In this document: in pieces, positions 8,009-16,824 of the stretch | How the letters are laid out: each line of letters begins with the position of its first letter | Position numbering within the stretch: the stretch's first letter is position 1 | DNA from: Azospirillum sp. | GTDB taxonomy: Bacteria > Pseudomonadota > Alphaproteobacteria > Azospirillales > Azospirillaceae | Reading direction: 5' to 3' | Length of the DNA: 57,377 bases | Assembly: GCA_027486405.1 (NCBI GenBank) | Contig: JAIXPD010000018.1 | Span: 1 to 57,377 of the forward strand | The notes under the pieces: generated by a model | What the model saw: the letters and a program-made list of their open reading frames with translations, nothing else | The model's database searches: none | Told to the model about the DNA's origin: nothing | Made by a program: the position numbers and the translations under genes

Positions 8009-9273
8009 CGCCGTCCCCGTTCGGTCAGGTGCCGATTGTGGGCGTTCATCAGCGCCGACACGGTCAGATTCACCGTCAAATAGGCCCCCATCATGATCGC
8101 CATGCTTTCCAGAACCTGTCCCGTCTGGTTGGCGCTGGTGTTGACCACGCTGACCAGATCGGGAAAGCCGATGGCCACGGCGAGGCTCGAATTCTTGATG
8201 AGATTCAAATAGCTGGAGGTCATCAGCGGCACGATCACGCGCAGGGCCTGGGGCAGAACCACCAACCGCATGATCCGCCCACGCGGCAGGCCCAGGGCGC
8301 GCGCGGCCTCCCACTGGCCCTTTGGCACCGATTGGATGCCGCTGCGCACGATCTCGGCGATCATGGCGGCGGCGTTGACCACCAGCCCGATCAGCAGCGC
8401 CGAAAACTCCGGCGAGACCACGCCGCCCCCGACGAAGTTGAAGCCAGTCAGTTCCGGGAAACCGACGGTCAGGGACACGCCCGACCCGACGATCACCCCG
8501 GCCCCGCTTCCCACGGCGATCAGCAGGATCAGGGCGTCGGATCGCCGACCGTTGCCAGTCGAACCCACGGTCCGGCCCACGGTCCGGCCCACGGTCCGGC
8601 CCAGGATTTGGCCCATGATCCGGCTGGACCGCAACCACACCCCGATACCCCCCACCGCCAGGGCGGCGAGCAGCGCCAGCAGAACCCAACCGCCCGCCCC
8701 ATCCTCGGCAAAGGCGGGCAGCAGGATGCCCCGGTTGCACAGAAAGACGCCGGGGATGGGGTTGAAGGCTTGCCGGGGGCCGGGCAGGGCCTGGAGCGTC
8801 GCGCTCCAGAAAAAGAGTTGCAGCAGCAGCGGCGTGCTGCGGATCACCTCGACATAACCCTGGACCAGCGCCGACAACAGCGGGTTGCCCGACAGCCGGG
8901 CCACCCCCAACGCCACCCCGATCACCGTGGCCAACACGCCGCCGACCAGCGCGATCTTGACCGTGTTGAGCAGCCCGACCAGCAGGGCGCGGGCGTAGCT
9001 GTCCTGCGGCTGATAACCGATCAGCGATTCACCGATTTCAAAATTGGCCGGACGCAGCAGGAAGCCGAATCCGGGCGTGATGCCGAACCGCTCCATGTTC
9101 GCCGCCGTGTTGACGGCGAAAAAGACGAGGATCAGCGCCACCCCGGCCAGCAGCACCGCCTGCGTGACGGGCCGCTCCCCCCACCAGGTGGCGACCCGCC
9201 CGGTCAGGCCGGGCCGTCCGGGCGGTGGTGTCCACCGCAAGGGGTCAAGCGCGGGCGTTGGTTGGTTCCGCAC
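8005..9273 (-). CDS. aapQ: General amino-acid ABC transporter permease AapQ
   Basis: This 422-aa permease is the partner of AapM. It opens with a cytoplasmic stretch, a first membrane helix (AVLLAGVALILVFFAVN) and the AapQ block NMERFGITPGFGFLLRPANFEIGE. The EAA loop is WEAARALGLPRGRIMRLVVLPQAL near 330. The cytoplasmic-type linker around 232-247 has a tandem repeat GRTVGRTVGRTVG coded by three identical 12-bp units. It starts 21 bp after aapJ and overlaps aapM by 4 bp. Sulfur amino acids such as cysteine or methionine are plausible cargo here, but the family is broad. Confidence 0.9.
   Translation of the reverse strand: MRNQPTPALDPLRWTPPPGRPGLTGRVATWWGERPVTQAVLLAGVALILVFFAVNTAANMERFGITPGFGFLLRPANFEIGESLIGYQPQDSYARALLVGLLNTVKIALVGGVLATVIGVALGVARLSGNPLLSALVQGYVEVIRSTPLLLQLFFWSATLQALPGPRQAFNPIPGVFLCNRGILLPAFAEDGAGGWVLLALLAALAVGGIGVWLRSSRIMGQILGRTVGRTVGRTVGSTGNGRRSDALILLIAVGSGAGVIVGSGVSLTVGFPELTGFNFVGGGVVSPEFSALLIGLVVNAAAMIAEIVRSGIQSVPKGQWEAARALGLPRGRIMRLVVLPQALRVIVPLMTSSYLNLIKNSSLAVAIGFPDLVSVVNTSANQTGQVLESMAIMMGAYLTVNLTVSALMNAHNRHLTERGRR
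8564..8599. repeat. Three perfect 12-bp tandem units inside aapQ
   Basis: The unit CCCACGGTCCGG is present three times without mismatch and adds whole codons (Gly-Arg-Thr-Val) to a linker of AapQ, so copy number can change without a frameshift. Similar in-frame 12-bp repeats occur at 29964, 47373 and 51619. Confidence 0.85.
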
Positions 9274-9294
9274 CGGACGGCTCCCGTGTCAGGC

Positions 9295-10380
9295 TCAGCG
9301 GAAGGGCGGGGCGTAGAGCAGGCCGCCCTGCGTCCACAGGGCGTTGTGCCCGCGCTCCAGCCCGACCTTGGTCTTCGGGCCGACGTGACGGTCGAAGATC
9401 TCGCCGTAATTCCCCACCGTCTTGATGATGGTGTGGATGAATTTGGGGTCGAGCTTGGCCGCTTCGCCCAGGCTGGGATCCACGCCCAGGAAACGGCGGA
9501 TGCCGGGGTCGTTGCTGGTCAGGAAGCTGTCGACGTTGGCCTGGGTGATGCCGAACTCTTCGGCTTGGATGGTGGCGTTGACCACCCAATTGACGATTTC
9601 CAGCCATTGATCGTCGCCGTAGCGGATCGCCGGGGCCAGCGGCTCCTTGGAGATTCGTTCGGGCAGCAGGACGTAATCGTCGGGCTTGGGCAGCAGGGTG
9701 CGGGTGATCGCCAGATCGGAGGAATCCTGGGTCAGCACGTCGCAACGGCCGCTGGCGAACGCCTTCTGGTTTTCCGCCGTTTCCTCGATCACCACCGGTT
9801 TGAAGGTGATCTTGTTCTGGCGGAAAAAGTCGGTGATGTTCAGTTCGCCCGTGGTCCCGGTCTGCACGCAGACGGTGGCCCCGTTCAACTCCTTGCCCTT
9901 GGTCACGCCCAGCTTTTTGGGAACCAGCAGCCCTTGGCCGTCATAGAAGACGACCGGGCCGAAATGGAAGCCCAGCTTGGTGGCGCGGGTGAAGGTCTGG
10001 GTCACGCCCGACAGCAGAATGTCGAACTCCCCCGATTGCAGGGACGGCAGGCGCTGCTGCGGCGAGGAGGCGATGAACTGCACCTTGTCCGGGTCGTTGA
10101 ACACGGCGATGGACAGCGCCCGACCGAAATCGACGAAGAATCCTTGCCAACGCCCGTTGCTGTCGGGCGAGAAGAAGCCGGGCTGGGTGCCGACGCCGAC
10201 CTTGATGGTTCCGCGCGCCTTGATGGCGTCGAGCGTCGGTCCCGCCTTGGCGGCACCGGTCAGGGCCAGCCCCAGGGCCAGGCTGAGCGCACCGGCGATC
10301 AGCAGGCGCGGCGTCAGGCCCTTGGCGTTGGTGGGGCTGGTCGGGCGAGGCGGTGGAGAGGATTGCGACAGGCCGCGCAT
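9295..10380 (-). CDS. aapJ: General amino-acid ABC transporter binding protein AapJ
   Basis: This 361-aa periplasmic protein binds amino acids for AapQM. A long N-terminus with a hydrophobic core (RLLIAGALSLALGLALTGAAKA) forms the signal peptide. Family hallmarks are TLDAIKARGTIKVGV, DFGRALSIAVF, ATVCVQTGTTGELN and YGDDQWLEIVNWV. It has no internal Met; the only two Cys (in TVCVQTG and SGRCDVL) are at positions where this family forms a disulfide. The gene starts the aapJQM operon and has its own AT-rich promoter. Confidence 0.92.
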   Translation of the reverse strand: MRGLSQSSPPPRPTSPTNAKGLTPRLLIAGALSLALGLALTGAAKAGPTLDAIKARGTIKVGVGTQPGFFSPDSNGRWQGFFVDFGRALSIAVFNDPDKVQFIASSPQQRLPSLQSGEFDILLSGVTQTFTRATKLGFHFGPVVFYDGQGLLVPKKLGVTKGKELNGATVCVQTGTTGELNITDFFRQNKITFKPVVIEETAENQKAFASGRCDVLTQDSSDLAITRTLLPKPDDYVLLPERISKEPLAPAIRYGDDQWLEIVNWVVNATIQAEEFGITQANVDSFLTSNDPGIRRFLGVDPSLGEAAKLDPKFIHTIIKTVGNYGEIFDRHVGPKTKVGLERGHNALWTQGGLLYAPPFR

Positions 10381-10494
10381 GGTGTGAATTCCCGCAATGT
10401 TTTGTGGTTGTTGCCGCCGCGTTGATGGTCGGCGCGTCTGTGACGCCGAAGGACCGCACCGGATGATGGTGCGGCGCGCTGCGTGCGGCTTATA

Positions 10495-10535
10495 GCCTAA
10501 TCATTCAGTAGACATATCGCTCTGTCAACAATGAA
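10495..10535 (-). promoter_or_regulatory. Promoter island of aapJQM
   Basis: On the minus strand a consensus -35 TTGACA (plus-strand 10523-10528) is followed after 17 bp by AATGAT (10500-10505) as a possible -10. The recurring box appears on the plus strand as GTAGACATAT at 10508-10517, inside the spacer, where a bound protein could block or alter RNA polymerase. The whole gap 10381-10660 has no gene. Confidence 0.55.
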
Positions 10536-10660
10536 TGTGGAAATTTAAATTCATCAATAATTATTTGTTAAATTTGGCGTGGCGCTTGATGTTTGTGGCA
10601 TCACAGGGTGGTGGACCGCGCGGACACCAACACGGACCACCACCGCGTGAAGAATGTTCG

Positions 10661-11698
10661 TCAGCTCCCGGCCCGCAAATGGGCTTCCGGGAAGAACAGA
10701 TCGCGCCAGTCGTTCGGCTTGTTGCGGATGGAGCCGATGCGCGCCATGAAATCGGTGAAGGTCCCGATGCCGCGCGGCGTCAGGTCGTAGCTCACCTCCG
10801 GGTGGGCGATCAGTTTGGCGACCGTATCAACGTCCAGCTTGGAATTGTCGATTTTGATGTAGATGCGCGCCGCCTCTTGCGGGTTGGCCTTGATGAAGGC
10901 GACCGATTCCTCCAGGGCGGCGAGCACGGCCTTGTACAGCGTCGGGTTGGCGTCGCGGAAGCTGGCGGTGGTCCAGATCGCGCTGAAGGAGGCCGGGCCG
11001 CCCAGCACGTCATAGGAACTCAGCAGTTTGTGGATTTTCGGATCCTGAAGTTGCTGGTCCTGGAACGGCGGGCTGGTGAAATGGGCGGTGATTTCGGTTT
11101 TGCCGGACAGCAGGGCGGCGGTTCCATCGGGGTGCGCCAGGGACACGGTCAGGGGATCAAGCCGCGCGTGCTGGCCGCTGCCGAACGCCTTTTCCGCCGC
11201 GATTTGCAGAACGATGGCTTGATAGGACGCGCGCACCGAGGGGACCACGATGCGGTCCTTTTCGGTGAAATCGGCGAGGCTTTTCACCTCGGCCCGGTTG
11301 GTGTTCAGATAGGCCGGTTGGGCGTTCAGCGCGCCAACGCCGCGCAGATTTGCGTTTCCACGCGTTTTGTCCCAGGCAATGATGAAGGCAGGCACGCCCG
11401 CCGCACCGAAATCGGCGTTGCCGGACAGGGTTGCCTCGGTGATCGTCGTCGGGTTTCCCAGAGCGGTGTAGCTGGTTTTGATCGCGCCCAGACCGGCGGC
11501 CGCCGCGTGTTTTTCGACCAGCCCCAGATCCTGCATGACATAGAGTTGAAGGTATCCAAGGCCGAGGTTGCGGGCAAAGCGCACCTCCGTAGCCTCGGCT
11601 CTGGCCGTGGTCGGCTGCAAAAGGGACGGGACGGCGACCGACAGGCCAATCGCCATGGCGAGCGCGGCGCGACGGGTGAGGCGGGGCAGCAGGGGCAT
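10661..11698 (-). CDS. Orphan SsuA/NrtA-type substrate-binding protein
   Basis: This 345-aa periplasmic binding protein of the nitrate/sulfonate/taurine superfamily has no permease beside it. The start ATG at 11696-11698 gives a classical signal (LTRRAALAMAIGLSVAV, cut near ARAEA). It resembles the gene at 35150 along its length: both share LQIAAEK, SGKTEIT, a QQL block, LSS-D-V and DFM-R-GSI ending in AGS. The mature part has two Met and no Cys. It lies downstream of ssuD. It may feed one of the other sulfonate permeases in the island. The ligand is unknown. Confidence 0.85.
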   Translation of the reverse strand: MPLLPRLTRRAALAMAIGLSVAVPSLLQPTTARAEATEVRFARNLGLGYLQLYVMQDLGLVEKHAAAAGLGAIKTSYTALGNPTTITEATLSGNADFGAAGVPAFIIAWDKTRGNANLRGVGALNAQPAYLNTNRAEVKSLADFTEKDRIVVPSVRASYQAIVLQIAAEKAFGSGQHARLDPLTVSLAHPDGTAALLSGKTEITAHFTSPPFQDQQLQDPKIHKLLSSYDVLGGPASFSAIWTTASFRDANPTLYKAVLAALEESVAFIKANPQEAARIYIKIDNSKLDVDTVAKLIAHPEVSYDLTPRGIGTFTDFMARIGSIRNKPNDWRDLFFPEAHLRAGS

Positions 11699-11799
11699 GG
11701 CGGGCGATGTCCTCACACAATGGGGCGGATGACGCGAAAGCGGTGCGCGGGTGGGATTCAAAGGACGAACAAAACGATGAACACGAAGGCAGGGCAGGG

Positions 11800-11884
11800 C
11801 GTGGGCTGACCACCTGCCGACCCACGCCACCGCCTCCCACAAGGGCAGCGGCGCGAGCAGCAGGAGCCAGGGCGTCACCCGCAC
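11800..11884 (-). pseudogene. Possible N-terminal relic of an SsuC-type permease
   Basis: Upstream of the orphan binding protein, and in frame with it, the minus strand reads MRVTPWLLLLAPLPLWEAVAWVGRW. This looks like the first membrane helix of an SsuC-type permease and then degenerates. I infer that a permease gene once stood between ssuD and the binding protein and was removed by deletion. The match is short, so confidence is low. Nothing else is seen in 11699-11905. Confidence 0.3.
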
Positions 11885-11905
11885 CCCCCATTCATGAACG
11901 GGTTC

Positions 11906-13093
11906 TCATTGGGCCGATTGGCGCAGCGCGGGTGGTTGCTGGTTGGCGATGCTTTCGCCAAAGGGGCCGTTGTTCGCCGCCCGCCCGCGCGACCGCCCGG
12001 TGGTGGCCGCCAGCGGCAGCAGCGGGAACACCAGCTCGGCGAAGCGGTACGCTTCCTCCAGATGCGGGTAGCCCGACAGGATGAAGGTGTCGATGCCGAT
12101 GTCGATGTATTCGCGCATGCGGGCGGCCACCGTCGCCGGGTCGCCGACCAGGGCGGTTCCCGCCCCGCCGCGCACCAGCCCGACGCCCGCCCACAGGTTG
12201 GGGCTGACCTCCAGCTTGTCGCGGCGACCGCCGTGCAGTTCCGACATCCGGCGTTGGCCGACCGAATCCATCCGGCTGTAGACCGACTGCGCCGCCGCGA
12301 TGGTGGCGTCATCAACGTGGCGGATCAGGTCGTCGGCGGCCTTCCACGCCTGTTCGTTGGTGTTCCGCACGATGACGTGCAGGCGGATGCCGAAGGTCAC
12401 GGTCCGGCCCTGCGCCTCGGCCAGACGGCGGACCTCCGCCAGCTTGGCGGCGACCTGCGCCGGAGGCTCGCCCCAGGTCAGGTATTTGTCCACATAGGTG
12501 GCGGCGATCCCGTTGGCGGCGTCGGACGAGCCACCGAAGAACAGCGGCGGCCCGCCCGCCTGGACCGGCGGGTAGAACAGGCGGCCATCCTCGATGCGGA
12601 TGTGTTTGCCCTGGTGGTGGACCGGCTCCGGCCCGAACAGGCCCTTCCACACGTCCAGGAATTCGCGCGTCACCTCGTAACGTTCGGCGTGTGAGAGAAA
12701 GATGCCGTCGCCCTTGTTCTCAACCGGATCGCCGCCGGTGACGACGTTGATCAGCAACCGCCCGTCGGACACGCGGTCGAGCGTCGCCGCCATGCGGGCG
12801 GCCAGCGTCGGCGATTGCAACCCGGGCCGGACGGCGACCAGATAGCGCAGCCGCTCGGTCACGGGAACCAGCGAGGAGGCGACCACCCAACTGTCTTCGC
12901 AGGAACGGCCGGTCGGCAGCAGCACCCCGTAATAGCCCAGACTGTCGGCGGCCTGCGCGATCTGGCGCAGATAATGCCGGTCGGTCTCGCGCGCGCCGAT
13001 GGTGGTGCCGAGATGGCGGCCGTCGCCGTGGGTGGGGATGAACCAGAGAATGTTGGCTTCGCCGGGGGCGGTGGTGTGGGGCTGGTGGCTCAT
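11906..13093 (-). CDS. ssuD: FMNH2-dependent alkanesulfonate monooxygenase SsuD
   Basis: This 395-aa cytoplasmic enzyme cleaves alkanesulfonates to aldehyde and sulfite using reduced FMN and oxygen. Diagnostic SsuD stretches are present: [14 protein letters not shown] [33 protein letters not shown] with the conserved Cys, [20 protein letters not shown] and [14 protein letters not shown] Gln/Pro-rich tail after residue 365 ([12 protein letters not shown]) is extra. The ATG overlaps the stop of the short ssuA by 4 bp. A flavin reductase (SsuE) is needed but none is adjacent. Confidence 0.93.
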   Translation of the reverse strand: MSHQPHTTAPGEANILWFIPTHGDGRHLGTTIGARETDRHYLRQIAQAADSLGYYGVLLPTGRSCEDSWVVASSLVPVTERLRYLVAVRPGLQSPTLAARMAATLDRVSDGRLLINVVTGGDPVENKGDGIFLSHAERYEVTREFLDVWKGLFGPEPVHHQGKHIRIEDGRLFYPPVQAGGPPLFFGGSSDAANGIAATYVDKYLTWGEPPAQVAAKLAEVRRLAEAQGRTVTFGIRLHVIVRNTNEQAWKAADDLIRHVDDATIAAAQSVYSRMDSVGQRRMSELHGGRRDKLEVSPNLWAGVGLVRGGAGTALVGDPATVAARMREYIDIGIDTFILSGYPHLEEAYRFAELVFPLLPLAATTGRSRGRAANNGPFGESIANQQPPALRQSAQ

Positions 13094-13611
13094 GACTTGG
13101 TTCCGGGGGCGGCGGTGGACACGTCGATCTTTTTGGGGATCAGCTTCAGCTCGAAAAAGATGTCGGCGATGCGCTGCTGTTCGGCGATCACCTCCGCGTC
13201 GATGGGGCGCAGGCCGTAGCCCTGGCGACCAGCGGCGACCTCCAGGACCGGCGCCGGAATGCCCACCTTCGGGCTGAGCTGTTCGGCCACCGCCTTGATG
13301 GTCTTGCCCGCCCAGTCGTCGATCTCCTTCAGCCCGGCCAGAATGGCGTCGATGGCCGGTTGGTTGACGGCGGCGAAGGGCTTGGCGGCGAGGAAAAACG
13401 GATGGTTCTTGACGATGGTCGTGCCGTCGGGAGCGATGCCGTCGGTCAATGTGCGGGCACCGGTGGCGGCCGACGCGGCGGCGTAGAACGGGTCCCGGAT
13501 CGCCCAGGCGTCCACCGCCCCGCGTTCGAAGGCGGCGCGGGCGTCGCCGAACGGTGCGGCAAGACCCAGGAGGGCCGCCGCGCCGACCACCAATCCAATG
13601 AGCCGTTTCAT
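13090..13611 (-). CDS. Internally deleted SsuA: signal peptide fused to the C-terminal lobe
   Basis: The 173-aa product has an intact signal peptide ([18 protein letters not shown]) joined directly to what is normally the second half of Ssu[20 protein letters not shown], then [40 protein letters not shown] and [13 protein letters not shown]. SsuA proteins are usually about 310-330 aa, so roughly 150 residues of the first lobe are missing and the frame is kept. A two-lobe sulfonate pocket cannot form in the usual way. It may be a decaying gene or a reduced protein with another role. It has no internal Met or Cys. It heads the operon with ssuD and has a good promoter island. Confidence 0.8.
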   Translation of the reverse strand: MKRLIGLVVGAAALLGLAAPFGDARAAFERGAVDAWAIRDPFYAAASAATGARTLTDGIAPDGTTIVKNHPFFLAAKPFAAVNQPAIDAILAGLKEIDDWAGKTIKAVAEQLSPKVGIPAPVLEVAAGRQGYGLRPIDAEVIAEQQRIADIFFELKLIPKKIDVSTAAPGTKS

Positions 13612-13679
13612 GGCGTTGAACCTCTTTGAATTCCGATTGCGCTGTGTGGTCGAACTGGGTGTGTTCGAATCGGCGACCG

Positions 13680-13760
13680 ACCCACATTTCCTATTTGTAT
13701 AGAAGGATTGTCAATTTAATAAACTCCATGAAATGTATAAAACAATAAACAACATTGAAC
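13680..13760 (-). promoter_or_regulatory. Promoter island of the short ssuA-ssuD operon
   Basis: On the minus strand a perfect TTGACA (plus 13709-13714) is followed by CTATACAAATAGGAAATG, which carries the recurring box ATAGGAAATG (plus 13685-13694) with a facing CTAT. The surrounding 70 bp is strongly AT-rich. The 251-bp gap 13612-13862 has no gene. Confidence 0.55.
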
Positions 13761-13862
13761 ATTTGTTGTTTGATGAAGCAGGCTTTGGCGCGGGACCGGA
13801 GGGAAACCGGCCCCGCGCGCCGTTCACGATGCAGGGGCTTTCTGGATAAAGCGCTGATGTGT

Positions 13863-15074
13863 TTAGAAAAAGCCCTTGGCGGGCAACGGTGCGCCGTGGA
13901 TCGCGTGGGCACCCACGGCCATCGCCTTGTAGGACGCGGGGTTGTGCGACGCCAAGGTGCGGGCGTTGCGCCAATGACGATCGAGGTTGGCGGTGCGCAG
14001 GGTGGCTGACGCCCCGGCCACGTCAAAGATCAGGCTGCCGCTGCGCAGGGCCAGATCATCGACGACGATCTTCGCCTTGGCGGCGGCGAGCGCGGCGGCG
14101 TGGGCCAGAGCGGGGTCGTCGATTCCCTCGTCCCGGCGACGGGCCACGGCGTCGAGCGCATCGGCGGCGGCCAGAACCAGGGTTTCGGTGGCGAAGGCGT
14201 TGGCCGCGATCTGGCCGATGGTCTGTTGCAGGATGGGATCGTCGGCGGGGCGGGCCGCCGGGGCGTGGTAGAAACCGCGCCGCCGGTCCCGCAACAGCGC
14301 GGTTGCGTCGTTCAGGATGCCCCGGACGATCCCGGCGTTGACCGTGGTCAGGAACAGTTGGGCCTGGGTGTTGGCATAGGCAAGGCCATAGCCCGCCCCC
14401 TCGCTGTCGAACACGGCCTCCTCGGGATCGACGCGGACGTTGCGGAAATGGGTGGTCCCGGACGCGGTCAGGCGCTGGCCGATGCCGTCCCAATCATCGA
14501 CGATCTCGACGCCGCTGCGGTCGGTCGGGACGATGACGGCGGCCAGCGCGTCGCCGGGACCGGCTGCCCGCACCAGGGTGTAGTCGGCGTACAGCGTGCC
14601 GGTGCTGTAATATTTCGTCCCGTTCAGCCGGTAGCCGTGACCATCCGGCGTCAGGCGGGTGTCGGGGGCGGTCCCGCCGACGACCGGCGTGCCGAGTTCG
14701 GTGTTGGCCAAGCCGATGATCGCCCCATCGACCACGGCGTCCCGCCAGCGCCGGGCCTGGGCGCTGCGCGGGGTGCGGATGTATTGCTCGGTCGCGGTGA
14801 AGTGGTTGCGCAGAATGTGCGCCACATTCGCGTCCGCCGCCGCCAGCCGCAGGACCAGTCCGAACAGGGCGTAGAAGCTCAGGCCACCACCGCCGTCGGC
14901 GGCGTCGATGCGCAGCGCGCCAAAGCGCGCCTGCCGCAACAGGTCCAGCGCGGCAAAGGGCAGGCTGCGGGTGCGCTCCCGCTCGGACGCGCCCTCCGCG
15001 ATCCGCTCGAACAGGGCGGCAAAGCCGTCGGCGCTGTCGGCAAGCGGGGTTTTCTCAATCGTCTCGACGCTCAT
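13863..15074 (-). CDS. SfnB/DszC-like flavin monooxygenase (acyl-CoA dehydrogenase fold)
   Basis: This 403-aa protein has the acyl-CoA dehydrogenase fold used by SfnB and DszC, two-component flavin enzymes that oxidise organosulfur compounds rather than CoA esters. Seen are GLANTELGTPVVGG, YRLNGTKYYSTGTLYADYT, VEIVDDWDGIGQRLTASGT and the C-terminal LDRHWRNARTLASHNPASYK that marks the family. The start ATG touches the stop of the preceding ssuA (TGATG). It contains one internal Met and no Cys. It is the last gene of the sfnG-ssuCBA operon. The substrate is not known. Confidence 0.87.
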   Translation of the reverse strand: MSVETIEKTPLADSADGFAALFERIAEGASERERTRSLPFAALDLLRQARFGALRIDAADGGGGLSFYALFGLVLRLAAADANVAHILRNHFTATEQYIRTPRSAQARRWRDAVVDGAIIGLANTELGTPVVGGTAPDTRLTPDGHGYRLNGTKYYSTGTLYADYTLVRAAGPGDALAAVIVPTDRSGVEIVDDWDGIGQRLTASGTTHFRNVRVDPEEAVFDSEGAGYGLAYANTQAQLFLTTVNAGIVRGILNDATALLRDRRRGFYHAPAARPADDPILQQTIGQIAANAFATETLVLAAADALDAVARRRDEGIDDPALAHAAALAAAKAKIVVDDLALRSGSLIFDVAGASATLRTANLDRHWRNARTLASHNPASYKAMAVGAHAIHGAPLPAKGFF

Positions 15075-16072
15075 CACACCCTCGCCAGATGATCGGCCAC
15101 CGTCACCGCTTCGGGCAGAACCTTGCGGGCGACCAGCCATTCGGTGGCCTTTTGCAACTCGGTGACGAAGCTTTGATCGGTGACGGAATACAGGGTGTAG
15201 CGCCGTTTCAGGCTGATGAGATGGTCGCGCACCTCGTCGCGGTATCCGGCCTTGGCCTGGGCGATGTGCTCGGCCTCCTTCGTGTTGGCCGAGGCCCAAT
15301 CGGCTTCGATCTTCAAGGCGGCGTTGAAGGCGCGGATCAGCGACGGGTTGTCCTCCGCGAAGCGGCGGCGGGTGAGGTAGGAGGTGAAATCGATCTGGAA
15401 ATCCAGGTCGCGGCCTTCCAGGAACACGTCGGTGGCGTTGTGTTCCACCCGCGCGATGTCCACCCCCGGACTCCACATCGACCACGCGTCCACCTTGCCG
15501 GACGCCAGCGCGGGCGCGGCGTCGGGCGGGTTCAGATAGACGAATTTCACCTGTGAACGGTCGATCCCATGCTTTTCCAGCGCGGCCACCAACAGGAACT
15601 CACCCAGACCCGACCGGTTGACCGCCACCGATTTGCCAACGAGGTCCTTCACCGTGCGGATGCCCGAGTCCGACTTGGCGATGATGGAGGTGGTGCGCGG
15701 GTCGTAGACCAGGAATTGGGTGAAGACCAACGGCGACCCGGCGATGATGGCCGCCAGCGCCGGGGTGGTGCTGCCGCCAAAGCTGAAATCGGCGGTCCCG
15801 CCGGTCACGGCCTGCAAGGTGGGGGCGTGGTTGGGGAAGGGGCCGATCCATTCGACCTTGATGCCGTCCTTGGCCAGCGTCTTTTCCAGTTAGCCGCGTT
15901 CCTTGGCGATGAAGGTCAGGCCGGTGAAGCCCCAGGTCAGGCGCAGCGTGTCGGTTTTGCGCCCGTCGGCGGCGAAGGCCGACGGCAAGGTGGACAGGCC
16001 AGCCAACGCCCCGGCCCCGGCCACGGAGGAGGCCAGGAAGCGGCGGCGGGTGGAGGGGAGGAAATCGGTCAT
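15074..16072 (-). pseudogene. SsuA-type binding protein with Tat signal, in-frame TAA stop
   Basis: From the ATG at 16070-16072 the frame gives a twin-arginine signal (STRRRFLASSVAGAGAL) and TLRLTWGFTGLTFIAKERG, then TAA at 15890-15892. After it the same frame continues without a gap: LEKTLAKDGIKVEW, FSFGGSTTPALAA, KVDAWSMWSPG to the end at 15074. One base change (TAC Tyr to TAA) would explain it, since relatives commonly have ERGYLEK there. Intact, it would be 332 aa and serve SsuBC. Either it is newly dead, or the base is an assembly error, or the stop is read through. It has one Met after the stop and no Cys. Confidence 0.85.
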
Positions 16073-16107
16073 TGATCGGGGGTCCCAAACAGGAGGGTGG
16101 AGAGGAG

Positions 16108-16824
16108 TCAGGCCGCCAACCCGGCGCGCACACCGAGTTCGGCCAGCAAAAGGCGGCGCAGACCAGGGGCGTCGCCCGCTTGGTCGGTGTGGTGTTCGGC
16201 GGCGATGACGCCGCTGCGCATCACCAGGATGCGGTCGGCCAGCGCGATGGCCTCGTCCACATCGTGCGTCACCAGCAGCACGCCGGGCCGGTGCCGCGCG
16301 ACCAGCTCCTTGACCAGACCGTGCATACGGATGCGGGTGAGGGCGTCGAGTGCGGCGAACGGTTCGTCGAGCAGCAGCAGTTCCGGTTCCTGGACCAGCG
16401 CGCGGGCCAGGGCGACGCGCTGGGCCTGTCCGCCCGACAGGTTGCGCGGCCAGTCGTCCAGCCGGTCGCCGAGACCGACCTCGGCCAGCGCGGCGGCGGC
16501 CCGCTCGCGCGCGCCCTGCGGCGGCAGGCCGAGCGCCACGTTGCGCCACAGCGTGTCCCAGGGCAGCAGGCGGTGTTCCTGGAAGACGACGGCGGGCCGC
16601 CCGGGGGCGTCGATGCGCCCGCCCTGGATCGGGTCCAGACCGGCCAGCGCCCGCAACAGCGTGGTCTTGCCGCAGCCGCTTTCGCCCAGCAGCGCCACGA
16701 ACTCCCCACGCGCGATGCGCAGGGTGAGGGCGTCGATGACGGTGCGGGTGCCATAGGCGCGGCGCAGGTCGGTGACGGTGACGGCGTCGCCGGTGTCCGT
16801 CTGGTCGGGATGGGGGCGGGTCAT
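16108..16824 (-). CDS. ssuB: Sulfonate ABC transporter ATPase SsuB
   Basis: This 238-aa ATP-binding subunit has Walker A GESGCGKTT near 48, signature LSGGQAQRVAL near 128, Walker B LLLLDEPFAALD and H-loop LVTHDVDEAIAL. VFQEHRLLPWDTLW is typical of SsuB. Its ATG overlaps the ssuC stop by 4 bp and it ends 35 bp before the interrupted ssuA. It would energise the SsuC at 16821. Confidence 0.92.
   Translation of the reverse strand: MTRPHPDQTDTGDAVTVTDLRRAYGTRTVIDALTLRIARGEFVALLGESGCGKTTLLRALAGLDPIQGGRIDAPGRPAVVFQEHRLLPWDTLWRNVALGLPPQGARERAAAALAEVGLGDRLDDWPRNLSGGQAQRVALARALVQEPELLLLDEPFAALDALTRIRMHGLVKELVARHRPGVLLVTHDVDEAIALADRILVMRSGVIAAEHHTDQAGDAPGLRRLLLAELGVRAGLAA

Noticed and set aside
8564..8599. 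Possible CRISPR-like repeat
   Set aside because: The 12-bp units are adjacent without spacers and are coding; this is a tandem repeat.
14100..15092. Plus-strand open frame across the SfnB-like gene
   Set aside because: It overlaps a well-supported gene on the other strand and lacks a ribosome site and homology.
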